Assembly (NCBI RefSeq): GCF_900258035.1
Contig: NZ_OGTP01000007.1
Coordinates: 1 to 64,000 of the forward strand
Length of the DNA: 64,000 bases
Origin: Caballeronia novacaledonica
Lineage (GTDB): Bacteria > Pseudomonadota > Gammaproteobacteria > Burkholderiales > Burkholderiaceae
Direction of reading: 5' to 3'
Below, piece after piece: positions 8,370 to 16,111 of this stretch. How positions within the stretch are numbered: the stretch's first letter is position 1; each line of letters opens with the position of its first letter. The notes under the pieces are model-generated. The model made no database searches, had not been told where the DNA came from, and saw only the letters and a list, made by a program, of their open reading frames with translations. Both the position numbers and the translations under genes were made by a program.

Positions 8370-9713
8370 CTACGGGAGCAACGTGTCGGCAAGCAGCTTG
8401 ACGTTGAGCACGACGATCACGCTCGCGATCAGCCACGCCAGCCCGCTCGTCCAGCGCGAAACGGCGAAGACGCCCATCTTGCGCCGGTCCGACACGAAAC
8501 GCACCAGTGGAATCACGGCGAACGGCAATTGCATCGACAGAATCACCTGACTGAGCACGAGCAACTGGCCCGTGCCCTTTTCGCCGTAGATCGCCGTGAC
8601 GACGATCACGGGAACGATAGCGATCGCGCGCGTGATGAGACGCCGCGCCCAGTTCGGGATGCGCAAGCGCAGGAACCCTTCCATCACGATCTGGCCGGCG
8701 AGTGTCGCGGTGACGGTCGAGTTCAGGCCCGACGCGAGCAGTGCGACCGCGAAGAGCGTCGATGCGATGCCCAGTCCAAGCAATGGCGACAGCAAGTGAA
8801 ACGCGTCGCCGATTTCCGCGACCTCCTCGTGGCCGCTCGCGTGAAACACGGCGGCGGCGACGATCAGAATCGCGGCGTTGATGAAAAGCGCGAGCGTCAG
8901 CGCGATGGTGCTGTCGACGGTCGCCCAGCGGATCGCGGCGCGCCGGGCCCGGACCGACTTGCCATATGCACGCGTCTGCACGATCGACGAATGCAGATAA
9001 AGGTTGTGCGGCATGACCGTCGCGCCGATGATGCCGATCGCCACGTAGAGCATTTCGCGATCCGCGACGATGCGCGGCGAAGGAATGAAACCGCGCAGGA
9101 CATCGGCGAGTGGCGGCGCGGCGGCGGCGATCTGCAACGCGAAGCAACTCGCGATCACGACCAGCAGCGCGATGACGAACGCTTCCAGCAGGCGAAAGCC
9201 TTTGTTGATCAGCAGCAGCAAAAGAAAGGCATCGAGCGCGGTCAGCAATGCGCCCGCGATCAGCGGAATGCCGAAGAGCAGTTGCAGCGCGATGGCGGTG
9301 CCGATCACTTCGGCCAGATCGCACGCGACGATCGCCGCCTCGCACGCCAACCACAGCATGAAGTTCACCGGCTTCGAATAGTGATCGCGACACGCTTGCG
9401 CGAGATCGCGTCCGGTCGCGACGCCCAGGCGGACCGCGAGCGCCTGCAGCAGAATCGCCATCAGATTCGACAGGAGGATGACCGTCAGCAGCGTGTAACC
9501 GAAGCGCGACCCGCCGGCGATGTCGGTCGCCCAGTTGCCCGGGTCCATGTAGCCGACGGAGATCATGTAGCCCGGACCGGCGAACGCGAGGAAGCGGCGA
9601 ATCCATTTGCCGCCGGCCGGAACGTGAACTGTCGCGTACACCTCCGGCAGACTCGGGCGGAACGCGTCGTCCTGCTCGGGCGGTTTCGGGGTGGGACGGA
9701 CAGGATCAAGCAT
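8370..9713 (-). CDS. mntH: Nramp-family divalent metal (Mn2+/Fe2+) transporter MntH
   Basis: A 447-residue inner-membrane protein with about 11 hydrophobic helices. It carries the Nramp metal-binding signatures DPGN (57-60) in TM1 and MPHNLYLHS (from residue 234) in TM6. The family imports Mn2+ or Fe2+ with protons and supports oxidative-stress resistance. I placed the start at the ATG of MLDPVRP because AGGAG lies 10 bases before it; an ATG seven codons upstream (9734) is possible but has no ribosome site. A dyad at 9823-9842 lies 110 bases upstream and could be its metal-responsive operator. Confidence 0.95.
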   Translation of the reverse strand: MLDPVRPTPKPPEQDDAFRPSLPEVYATVHVPAGGKWIRRFLAFAGPGYMISVGYMDPGNWATDIAGGSRFGYTLLTVILLSNLMAILLQALAVRLGVATGRDLAQACRDHYSKPVNFMLWLACEAAIVACDLAEVIGTAIALQLLFGIPLIAGALLTALDAFLLLLLINKGFRLLEAFVIALLVVIASCFALQIAAAAPPLADVLRGFIPSPRIVADREMLYVAIGIIGATVMPHNLYLHSSIVQTRAYGKSVRARRAAIRWATVDSTIALTLALFINAAILIVAAAVFHASGHEEVAEIGDAFHLLSPLLGLGIASTLFAVALLASGLNSTVTATLAGQIVMEGFLRLRIPNWARRLITRAIAIVPVIVVTAIYGEKGTGQLLVLSQVILSMQLPFAVIPLVRFVSDRRKMGVFAVSRWTSGLAWLIASVIVVLNVKLLADTLLP

Positions 9714-9818
9714 CGGCTCGTTTCTCCTGCGCATATCGGCGGTGGATGTCTTGAAAATATGCGCCGCGCCGGATGAACATTCAAGCGCGCCGGACCGGAA
9801 TGTCGCGCATTGAGTCCT

Positions 9819-9846
9819 GATGCTGATAATTCGACTTATCAGATGT
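9819..9846. other. dif-like recombination core or operator dyad
   Basis: Arms GATGCTGATAA (9819-9829) and TTATCAGATGT (9836-9846) flank a 6-base spacer. The perfectly inverted part is CTGATAA/TTATCAG. The 11-6-11 layout, with ATAA and TTAT next to the spacer, is that of XerC/XerD core sites; against the E. coli dif arms I count 8/11 and 6/11 matches. It lies 70 bases before a tyrosine recombinase gene. The alternative is a metal-regulator operator for mntH, transcribed the other way. Confidence 0.45.
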
Positions 9847-9915
9847 GGCGATTTTCCTTGTCAAATTCAGAACTGGTTGATAACCTCGCGCCAACTGACT
9901 GAAAAGAAAGCAGAA

Positions 9916-11880
9916 ATGGCTGGCAATACGGCACGCTCCGGACGGAGTTCGATGCAAGGCACGGTGGACAACGGTCACTTGCGCGCGCCGAGCCGGCTCA
10001 CGCGCCAGCACTTCGCGCTGTATCGCGGTTATCTCGATGGCGTGTCGGAGACGCAGTTGCACGCATCGTACGGCGATGCCAGCACCGACGTCCGCACCAC
10101 GCGACGGCTGATCACCGCCCTGCGCGACACGCTCTCCGTTCTCGCCCGGCGCGCGCAGGATACGGAAGCCGCGCACTTGCTGCGGCTTCGTCCGGGAAGT
10201 ATTCCGCTGTTCGAGCCGCAGCCCGCCGCTGCGGCCGCCACGCTGGAGGCGTTCCGGGAGAAGATCGATCCGGACGGCGTTTACGGCGAATCCGAGTTGC
10301 TTGCGCTGTACGAGGAAGCCTATCCGCCGGACGCCTCCCCTGCCCTGGACCGGCGCGCCGCGCGAAACGCGCGGTTGCGGCGCCGGCAGGCGGATGCGCT
10401 CGCGCGCATGGAGGCATCGCTCGCGCAGGATCCGAGTCCGGATCATCCTGTCGACGGCTGGTTCGAGCCCGCAGTCACGGCGCGGCTCACGGCGGCCGGG
10501 CTCGCGACCCTCGCGGATGTGATCGAGCTCATCGAACGCCGACGGCATCGCTGGTACACGGCGGTGCCACGGCTCGGTCCGAAAGGCGCGCAACGGGTGG
10601 TCGACTGGCTTCAGCTTCATGCTCAGGCGCTTCGGCACACGCTTTCACCGGTCGCGCTCGTTCCGCGCCGGCAGTGGCAAATGGACGATGTGGCGTCCAC
10701 GCAACCCACGGAACACGACGCGGTCGCGATTGCGCCGATCGAGGCGCTGCGTGTTCCGGCGGCGCTCGACGGATCGAAAGGCACGAATCGCGCGAGCACA
10801 GGCGCGCCGTTCGACACCGATATTCGCGCGATTTTTGCCTGGCTCGACGCCCGATCGGGCAGCGTACACACGCGGCGTGCGTATCGGCGCGAAGCCGAGC
10901 GCTTGCTGCTGTGGGCTTTGGTGGAAAAGGGCAAACCATTGTCGTCGCTGGATGGCGGCGAATGCGGCGAATACATCGACACGTTCTTGGCGGATCCGCA
11001 ACCAGCCGTTCGATGGATCGCCGCGCAACGGGGCGAGCGATGTTTCGCCGGCTGGCGCCCTTTCGCCGGCCCGCTTTCGGACCGCAGCCGCGAAACGGCG
11101 CGCTCAATATTGAGCGCGTTTTGCGAATGGCTCGTCGGCGAGGGTTATCTGGCGGTCAATCCGCTTGCCGGGTTCGCTCGCGTCGCGACGCCGCCCGTAT
11201 TCGAATCGGCCGTGCGCACGCTCGACCTGGCGCAGTGGACGTGCGTGCTGCAGTCGGTCGAGCGTGCCGAGTATTCCTTTTCGGAGCACCGCGACAGATT
11301 GGCGCTGCTTCTCGCCTACGCGACCGGCCTGCGTCGCGCCGAACTTGCGGCCGCCACGACGGACGCGCTCAGCGTGGGGCGGCTGCCGGGCGTTGACGGC
11401 GCGGTCTGGCGTCTTTCCGTCGATCAGGGTCGCGGCGCGCCACGCACGGTGCTTTTGCCGCCGGTCGTGATCGAGGCGATAACGGAAAATCTCGCCATGC
11501 GCGGCCTGCAAAGTCCCCTGGATTGCGCGGAAGGCACGCCGATCATCGCTCAGGCGCGCGGCGGGCGCATTCTGACGGCCGACGGCATCGGGAAGATTTT
11601 CAAGAGCATTTTCTCGGATGCCGCGGCGTTCATGGAGTCGCGGGCGTCCGGAAGCGGCCTGCATTTGAAGCGCGCCAGCACGCACTGGCTGCGCCACACC
11701 CATTCGACACACGCCCTCGCCCACGGCGCCGAACTGCGCGAAATCAGCGCCGGCCTCGGGCACGCCGACCTCTCCACGACCGCGCTTTATCTCAGAAACG
11801 AGGATACGAGTCGTTTCCTCGGCGTCGAAAAGCTGATTCGCAGCGCATCGATGGCGCTGAAATCTTCGGATCCATCCTAA
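9916..11880 (+). CDS. Large tyrosine recombinase (phage-integrase/Xer family) of the replicon maintenance block
   Basis: A 654-residue protein. The first 300 or so residues are an extra module of unclear function, resembling the accessory N-terminal domain (DUF3701 type) seen in Burkholderia integrases. Residues about 310-430 are a SAM-like core-binding domain, and 440-640 the catalytic domain with R473 (ATGLRR), H590-x-x-R593 (HWLRH), H616 (LGHADL) and nucleophile Y625 (TTALYLR). All expected catalytic positions except an obvious beta-hairpin Lys are visible. Start chosen at the ATG preceded by AAAAGAAAG; the 32 extra upstream codons have no ribosome site. Position next to parAB and rep suggests dimer resolution of a circular secondary replicon rather than phage integration. 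Confidence 0.88.
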   Translation: MAGNTARSGRSSMQGTVDNGHLRAPSRLTRQHFALYRGYLDGVSETQLHASYGDASTDVRTTRRLITALRDTLSVLARRAQDTEAAHLLRLRPGSIPLFEPQPAAAAATLEAFREKIDPDGVYGESELLALYEEAYPPDASPALDRRAARNARLRRRQADALARMEASLAQDPSPDHPVDGWFEPAVTARLTAAGLATLADVIELIERRRHRWYTAVPRLGPKGAQRVVDWLQLHAQALRHTLSPVALVPRRQWQMDDVASTQPTEHDAVAIAPIEALRVPAALDGSKGTNRASTGAPFDTDIRAIFAWLDARSGSVHTRRAYRREAERLLLWALVEKGKPLSSLDGGECGEYIDTFLADPQPAVRWIAAQRGERCFAGWRPFAGPLSDRSRETARSILSAFCEWLVGEGYLAVNPLAGFARVATPPVFESAVRTLDLAQWTCVLQSVERAEYSFSEHRDRLALLLAYATGLRRAELAAATTDALSVGRLPGVDGAVWRLSVDQGRGAPRTVLLPPVVIEAITENLAMRGLQSPLDCAEGTPIIAQARGGRILTADGIGKIFKSIFSDAAAFMESRASGSGLHLKRASTHWLRHTHSTHALAHGAELREISAGLGHADLSTTALYLRNEDTSRFLGVEKLIRSASMALKSSDPS

Positions 11881-11930
11881 TTTCGCGTTTACACAGGCGG
11901 GCGGCGTTGTAAAAATGCCCGGTGCAGGCA

Positions 11931-11956
11931 CTCAAGTACTTCAGAGTTTACTTGAG
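11931..11956. promoter_or_regulatory. Inverted repeat upstream of parA
   Basis: CTCAAGTA (11931-11938) and TACTTGAG (11949-11956) are perfect 8-bp arms with a 10-base spacer, about 100 bases before the parA start. Such sites upstream of parAB genes are usually the autoregulatory operator bound by ParA (which here has a helix-turn-helix region) or a centromere for ParB. Confidence 0.55.
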
Positions 11957-11975
11957 GTTTACCGGTTCGCCGTTT

Positions 11976-12015
11976 ATTCTTCGGTTTGCAGCTCGTTTTC
12001 CACCAACCGAAGAAT
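11976..12015. promoter_or_regulatory. Second inverted repeat upstream of parA
   Basis: ATTCTTCGGTT (11976-11986) and AACCGAAGAAT (12005-12015) are perfect 11-bp arms around 18 bases. It has no following T-run, so a terminator for the recombinase gene is less likely than an operator. It lies only about 40 bases before the parA ATG, where it could overlap the promoter or fold in the leader RNA. Confidence 0.55.
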
Positions 12016-12053
12016 TATTTGCTTACCCAGGCCCGCCAGTGACTGCGAATTCC

Positions 12054-13232
12054 ATGCTAAGCGCTCGGCTTCCCGAAGTCGATCAATCCGTTTCGATCGA
12101 AACGCTCTTGGGAGTGGCCGCCCAAGCCACTGACATTCTCAATCAGATCCGCGACGCGATGTTGGAGCCGTATCCGCGAAAGAGCGCGCCGACGTTTACG
12201 AGCGCGCAGGTCGCGTCTTTGTGCGGCGTCGACAAGCAGCGGTTTCAGTACCTGACCACCAAGGGCGGTCTGCCCGCGGGGACATCGAAGGGCGCGGGCC
12301 GCAGCAAGGAGTTCACGCTCGAAGAGGCGCTGACCTGGATTCGCGCGACGAAGGAGCGCGCGCGCCGGCCGGAAGGCAAGCGCGGTCGAATCGTGACCGT
12401 CGCGAACTTCAAGGGCGGCGTCGCCAAAACGACGACCGCCGTGTCGGCCGCGCAAGCCTTGACGCTGCTCGGGCGCAGGGTGCTGGTCATCGACTGCGAT
12501 CCGCAAGGCACAACGACGCAGTTGTGCGGATGGGCACCCGACGCCGAGATTTCGGACGATCAGACCCTTCTTCCGCTGGTGTACGGCGATCGTGAGACGC
12601 TGCACTATGCCGTGCAGGAAACGTACTGGCACAACCTGGATCTGATCCCGGCGTCGTCGTCACTCTTTGACGCCGAATTCGAGATTCCCGCCAAGGTTCT
12701 GAACGATAGCACGTTCGAATTCTGGGAAATCGTTCGCAAAGGCTTGATGCCGCTGGCGAACGAGTACGACGCAATCGTCATCGACACGCCACCGGCGCTC
12801 AGTTATCTGACGATCAACGCGTTGCTCGCGTCGGACGCGATCTTGCTGCCCTGCCCGCCCGAAGCGCTCGACTTCGCGAGCTCGACACAGTTCTGGCACC
12901 TTTTCGCCGATATCGCGAAGAAGTTGCCTGGCGTGCTCGAGCAAAAGCGCTTCGATTTCGTGAACGTAATCATGACAAAGGCGAAGTCGGACGATGTATC
13001 GCGCGTTGTGCGCGGCTGGCTTCAGAAGGCCTACGGCGATCGTGTGCTGCCCTTCGAGATTCCGGAATCGACCGTACCGAAGGGCGCATCGGCGCAACTG
13101 TCGACGGTCTACGACCTGTCGAAGCCAGACGGCAGCACGGCCGCATACAACCGATTCAAAGAGCCGCTCGACCGACTCGCCGAGCATCTCGACGCGCAAT
13201 TCGTTCGCGCGTGGAATCAGACGGAGGAATAA
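12054..13232 (+). CDS. parA: ParA-type partition ATPase
   Basis: A 392-residue type Ia partition ATPase. An N-terminal helix-turn-helix region (FTSAQVASLCGVDKQRFQYL) implies DNA binding and autoregulation. It is followed by the deviant Walker A KGGVAKTTT, switch I (DCDPQGTTT) and Walker B (DAIVIDTPPAL). The family pairs with ParB bound to parS and moves replicon copies apart along the nucleoid. The start could also be the GTG at 12039, which has AGG about 7 bases before it; the frame is open further upstream without a ribosome site. parB follows with no gap, so the two are co-transcribed. Confidence 0.93.
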   Translation: MLSARLPEVDQSVSIETLLGVAAQATDILNQIRDAMLEPYPRKSAPTFTSAQVASLCGVDKQRFQYLTTKGGLPAGTSKGAGRSKEFTLEEALTWIRATKERARRPEGKRGRIVTVANFKGGVAKTTTAVSAAQALTLLGRRVLVIDCDPQGTTTQLCGWAPDAEISDDQTLLPLVYGDRETLHYAVQETYWHNLDLIPASSSLFDAEFEIPAKVLNDSTFEFWEIVRKGLMPLANEYDAIVIDTPPALSYLTINALLASDAILLPCPPEALDFASSTQFWHLFADIAKKLPGVLEQKRFDFVNVIMTKAKSDDVSRVVRGWLQKAYGDRVLPFEIPESTVPKGASAQLSTVYDLSKPDGSTAAYNRFKEPLDRLAEHLDAQFVRAWNQTEE

Positions 13233-14204
13233 ATGGGCATCGGGGACAGACTCCTCGCCAAGACAGCGAACATCGGCAGCAAGCCGACGGACGCGGCGCA
13301 ATCACGTCCAGTCAATACGGAGCCGCGCACATCGCCCGGGCGGTTGATGGATGCTCAGCATCGCATCAACACCGCGCAGGCGCGGATCAAGGAACTCGAG
13401 TCGCAACTCGAGGAGCGAGCCGCGCTCGAAGTTCCGCTCGACGCGCTCGTTGAAGTGAATGGGCGGCGGCGAAAGCTCACCGCCGAGCAGTTTCAGGAAC
13501 TGAAAAACAATCTTGCCCAGCACGCGCTTGCCACGCCAATTTTGGTGCGCGCGTTGCCGGACAGTCGCTATGAAATCGTCGCGGGACACAATCGCGTCGC
13601 CGCGTATAAAGAGCTCGGACGCTCGACGATTCGCGCGAACGTTGCGTCGATCGAGGAAGGCGAGATCGAGTTTGCGGCGTTCTTTTCGAACCTGCTTTCG
13701 CCGTCGCTGACGGATTTCGAGAAGTACTGGAACTTCAAGCGATTGCAGGAATTGAGCGGACTTTCACGCGCCGAGATTTCCGAGAGCGCAGGATTGAGCA
13801 AGAGCCACGTCACGCGAATTTTTTCATTCGACGCGTTACCGGAAGCGGCCAAGCTTGCGCTCGCTGAAAAGCCCGAGCGACTGGGAAGCAACGCAGCGCA
13901 GAAGCTCGCGGCACTGACTGAAGCGGGCAAGGCGGACAAGGTGGTGGAGGCAATTCGCCGCCTGATCGACGACGAAAATTTCACTCAAGACAAGGCTGTC
14001 GCGCTCGCAACGGAAAAGCCGCGCGTCGCTGCTCCCAGTGCCACAGTCGTTCGATCAGGACGCAGAAAGGTTTGCGAGGTTTCCACGAGAAATGGCGTGG
14101 TCGGCGTTCGTTTCTTTGAAAAGGATGCGACCGATGCGGCGCAGTGGGGACAACGAATAGCCGACTTCATCAATAGAACGCTGAGTGAGTCGGAAGAGGA
14201 CTAA
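13233..14204 (+). CDS. parB: ParB-type centromere-binding partition protein
   Basis: A 323-residue protein with the ParB/Spo0J N-terminal nuclease-like domain (about 70-160: IVAGHNRVAAYKEL, where chromosomal ParBs have GERRxRA) and a central helix-turn-helix (GLSRAEISESAGLSKSHVTRIF, about 180-205) for parS recognition. A C-terminal dimerisation region follows. The GHNR version of the phosphate-binding box is common in plasmid and chromid ParBs. It begins directly after the parA stop with GGAGG nearby. No close match to a known Burkholderia parS is evident in the adjacent DNA. Confidence 0.93.
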   Translation: MGIGDRLLAKTANIGSKPTDAAQSRPVNTEPRTSPGRLMDAQHRINTAQARIKELESQLEERAALEVPLDALVEVNGRRRKLTAEQFQELKNNLAQHALATPILVRALPDSRYEIVAGHNRVAAYKELGRSTIRANVASIEEGEIEFAAFFSNLLSPSLTDFEKYWNFKRLQELSGLSRAEISESAGLSKSHVTRIFSFDALPEAAKLALAEKPERLGSNAAQKLAALTEAGKADKVVEAIRRLIDDENFTQDKAVALATEKPRVAAPSATVVRSGRRKVCEVSTRNGVVGVRFFEKDATDAAQWGQRIADFINRTLSESEED

Positions 14205-14225
14205 GGTTCTAGTAGGTTTTCTTTT

Positions 14226-14302
14226 GAAATCAACAACTTAATAAGTCGATTCGATTCAAGTCGGTTGAGCCTAGCAGAACCCCCTTAGAAATCAACGACT
14301 TG
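14226..14302. repeat. Iteron-like repeated motif
   Basis: GAAATCAACAACTT (14226-14239) and GAAATCAACGACTT (14288-14301) are 13/14 identical direct repeats. Between them the core recurs inverted: AAGTCGATT and AAGTCGGTTGA (reverse complements AATCGACTT and TCAACCGACTT). Four copies of a (A)AC-GACTT core within 77 bases, in both orientations, resemble an initiator-binding array. Confidence 0.5.
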
Positions 14303-14352
14303 CAATAACATCAACGGCGAGGCCGCTATGTGACGAGCAAGCTGTAGAAAGA

Positions 14353-14384
14353 CAAAAGCCTTCGGCGCCAACCGAAGGCTTTTG
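14353..14384. terminator. Rho-independent terminator, 13-bp stem
   Basis: CAAAAGCCTTCGG pairs with CCGAAGGCTTTTG around the loop CGCCAA. The A-tract on one side and T-tract on the other allow it to work in both directions. It probably ends parAB transcription and insulates rep. Confidence 0.75.
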
Positions 14385-14508
14385 AATATCGGGCTTAATT
14401 GCATATCGCCCGTTCCGCTTCCCGACGCCAATCGGGTCACGAGTACACACATCTCGGAGTTTAGCGGAACGCGATAAGCAGTCAAGCGTTTGTCTTCCAT
14501 TTTTCGAA

Positions 14509-15840
14509 ATGGACGTACTTGATATGCGTATCGCGCAACTTTCCGTTGCAGGCGAGGTTATTTCTCGCCCTAAAGAATCTAATCCGGTGTCGGCGGTAGC
14601 TGACCAACTCGCTCTCGATGAGTACGCTTGCGATCGATCGAATCTTCCTTGGGTGATTTTTCGCGCAGCGCATCGCGCGACCCATACGACCGCCCTGCCC
14701 GCACGTGCGCGCGCCCTGCTCGCAGCGCTCGCTCGAACCGTCGATGCCTCCCGCCCATACGCGCCGATCTTTGCCCGGCGTGAACTGCTCACCGGACGCG
14801 CCCAGCAATCCATGCGCACGTTCTACCGCAGCATGGACGATCTCGAAAGCGCCGGCTTTATCACCCGCCCGCCGCAGACACGCTATGGCGCGGCTGGACT
14901 GTTCGGCCGCGCCTACATTCATCTGACGTCGAAAGCAGCCGTCTTGCTCGGACTTGTCGAATCCATAGACGAGTCCGACAAACGGACCGCCCCGACTTCG
15001 GAGGAGGTCGCCGGCACCGAAAGCACCGTTTCTTTGGCTCCGCCGTCTGCCACGGTGGCAGACCGCCCTATATATAAGGATCTATTCCCTACTACTCAAA
15101 AGAGACAACCAGGACGCCTTCCCGCGGACCTCACGCGTCTGCTGCCTCTGGGATTTCGTGAATTCCTGATCTTCAAGCTGATGCGCGAAGCAAAACTCCA
15201 CGGAAAGCTCCTGTCCGATGTCGTTGAAGCCAGCTGGCATCATCTGCACCGCGCGACGCATCCGATTAGCTATCTCCGGACATTGCTTCGCGCCCCCGTC
15301 GACTTTGCCTATCGCGTACGAAGCCAGCGAGACGCGCAAGTCGAGGAGCGAAATCAGCGCACGCGTTCGAAACGCGTCGACACGGCGATCTCGGGTCTTG
15401 CCGGCCAATCCTTTGCCAGCCGCGACGGATTGCGACGCTATCGTGTTTCTGAGGATGCCCGCTCCGTTCTCGTTCATCATCGCCACGAGAATCAGCCGCG
15501 GGTACACGCTGGCGGGTGGGCACCAGATTTCCTTGCCGCGATCGAGGCAGGCCATATCGTGCCGTTCGACCACAAAGTCTCTGATGACGTCCACGGACAT
15601 GCTCCACAACTCGCGTCAGAGCGTCCCGCCGAACTCGATCGTCGATCCGAGGCCCACCTCAACGATCTCAGAACGTTCCTACGCTTGAAGCAAGCTGGCG
15701 CCGCCCCATCTACGACACAGAGGGAAACGACGAAGCCGCCGGGTCAAAACCGCTCGGCCTCGTTTCCTTTGAGTTCGCTCTTACAGACGATATCGCGAGT
15801 GGCGTCATCGGCGAGGACGCGCGCGACCGAAACCGGATGA
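14509..15840 (+). CDS. Putative replication initiation protein of the secondary replicon
   Basis: A 443-residue basic protein of a family that I know only from its place beside parAB on Burkholderia secondary replicons. Residues about 60-150 form a winged-helix-like region (AQQSMRTFYRSMDDLESAGFITR, then a wing ending LTSKAAVLLGL). Residues about 200-285 are a second helical, Arg/Lys-rich region (LPADLTRLLPLGFREFLIFKLM). The C-terminal 80 residues look disordered. Context (iteron-like repeats upstream, par genes next door) supports an initiator role; sequence alone does not prove it. An ATG five codons in (14524) is an alternative start. Confidence 0.65.
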   Translation: MDVLDMRIAQLSVAGEVISRPKESNPVSAVADQLALDEYACDRSNLPWVIFRAAHRATHTTALPARARALLAALARTVDASRPYAPIFARRELLTGRAQQSMRTFYRSMDDLESAGFITRPPQTRYGAAGLFGRAYIHLTSKAAVLLGLVESIDESDKRTAPTSEEVAGTESTVSLAPPSATVADRPIYKDLFPTTQKRQPGRLPADLTRLLPLGFREFLIFKLMREAKLHGKLLSDVVEASWHHLHRATHPISYLRTLLRAPVDFAYRVRSQRDAQVEERNQRTRSKRVDTAISGLAGQSFASRDGLRRYRVSEDARSVLVHHRHENQPRVHAGGWAPDFLAAIEAGHIVPFDHKVSDDVHGHAPQLASERPAELDRRSEAHLNDLRTFLRLKQAGAAPSTTQRETTKPPGQNRSASFPLSSLLQTISRVASSARTRATETG

Positions 15841-15891
15841 GCTTAGATCAGACAAATGACACGCCCTGAGCACAGTCGACAAGTTTTCAAA

Positions 15892-15925
15892 TTAACTGCT
15901 GCGTCGCAACAAACGCTGATATACT
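15892..15925 (+). promoter_or_regulatory. Possible rpoD promoter
   Basis: TATACT at 15920-15925 is a good -10 element, preceded by an AT-richer stretch; no convincing -35 at 17 bases is visible. It would give an untranslated leader of about 180 bases before rpoD. Confidence 0.35.
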
Positions 15926-16111
15926 CTAAGGTTGCGCCTTAATGGGCGATTGGAAAACGCAAGTACCGCGTCTGGATGCGGTTTGCGTGTTTTGCTCGAT
16001 GCGATTTTCAGCAAGCCGTCCGTGGTCGAAGCTGTCATCGAAATCATGGCGAGCCGTTACGCTCGCTGCCGGGGATCTGTCGTCGCCGAGCAAACCTGTC
16101 GAGGAGAAAGT

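Larger units (their letters stand above)
14205..14508. other. Intergenic region between parB and rep (candidate origin)
   Basis: 304 bases with iteron-like repeats (14226-14302) and a strong hairpin (14353-14384), and no credible ORF. Its lower GC, its repeats and its place directly before the replication initiator candidate make it the best candidate in the window for the replication origin. I found no perfect DnaA box. Confidence 0.5.

Noticed and set aside
14353-14384. Strong hairpin as part of the origin
   Set aside because: Flanking A and T tracts make a bidirectional terminator the simpler reading.
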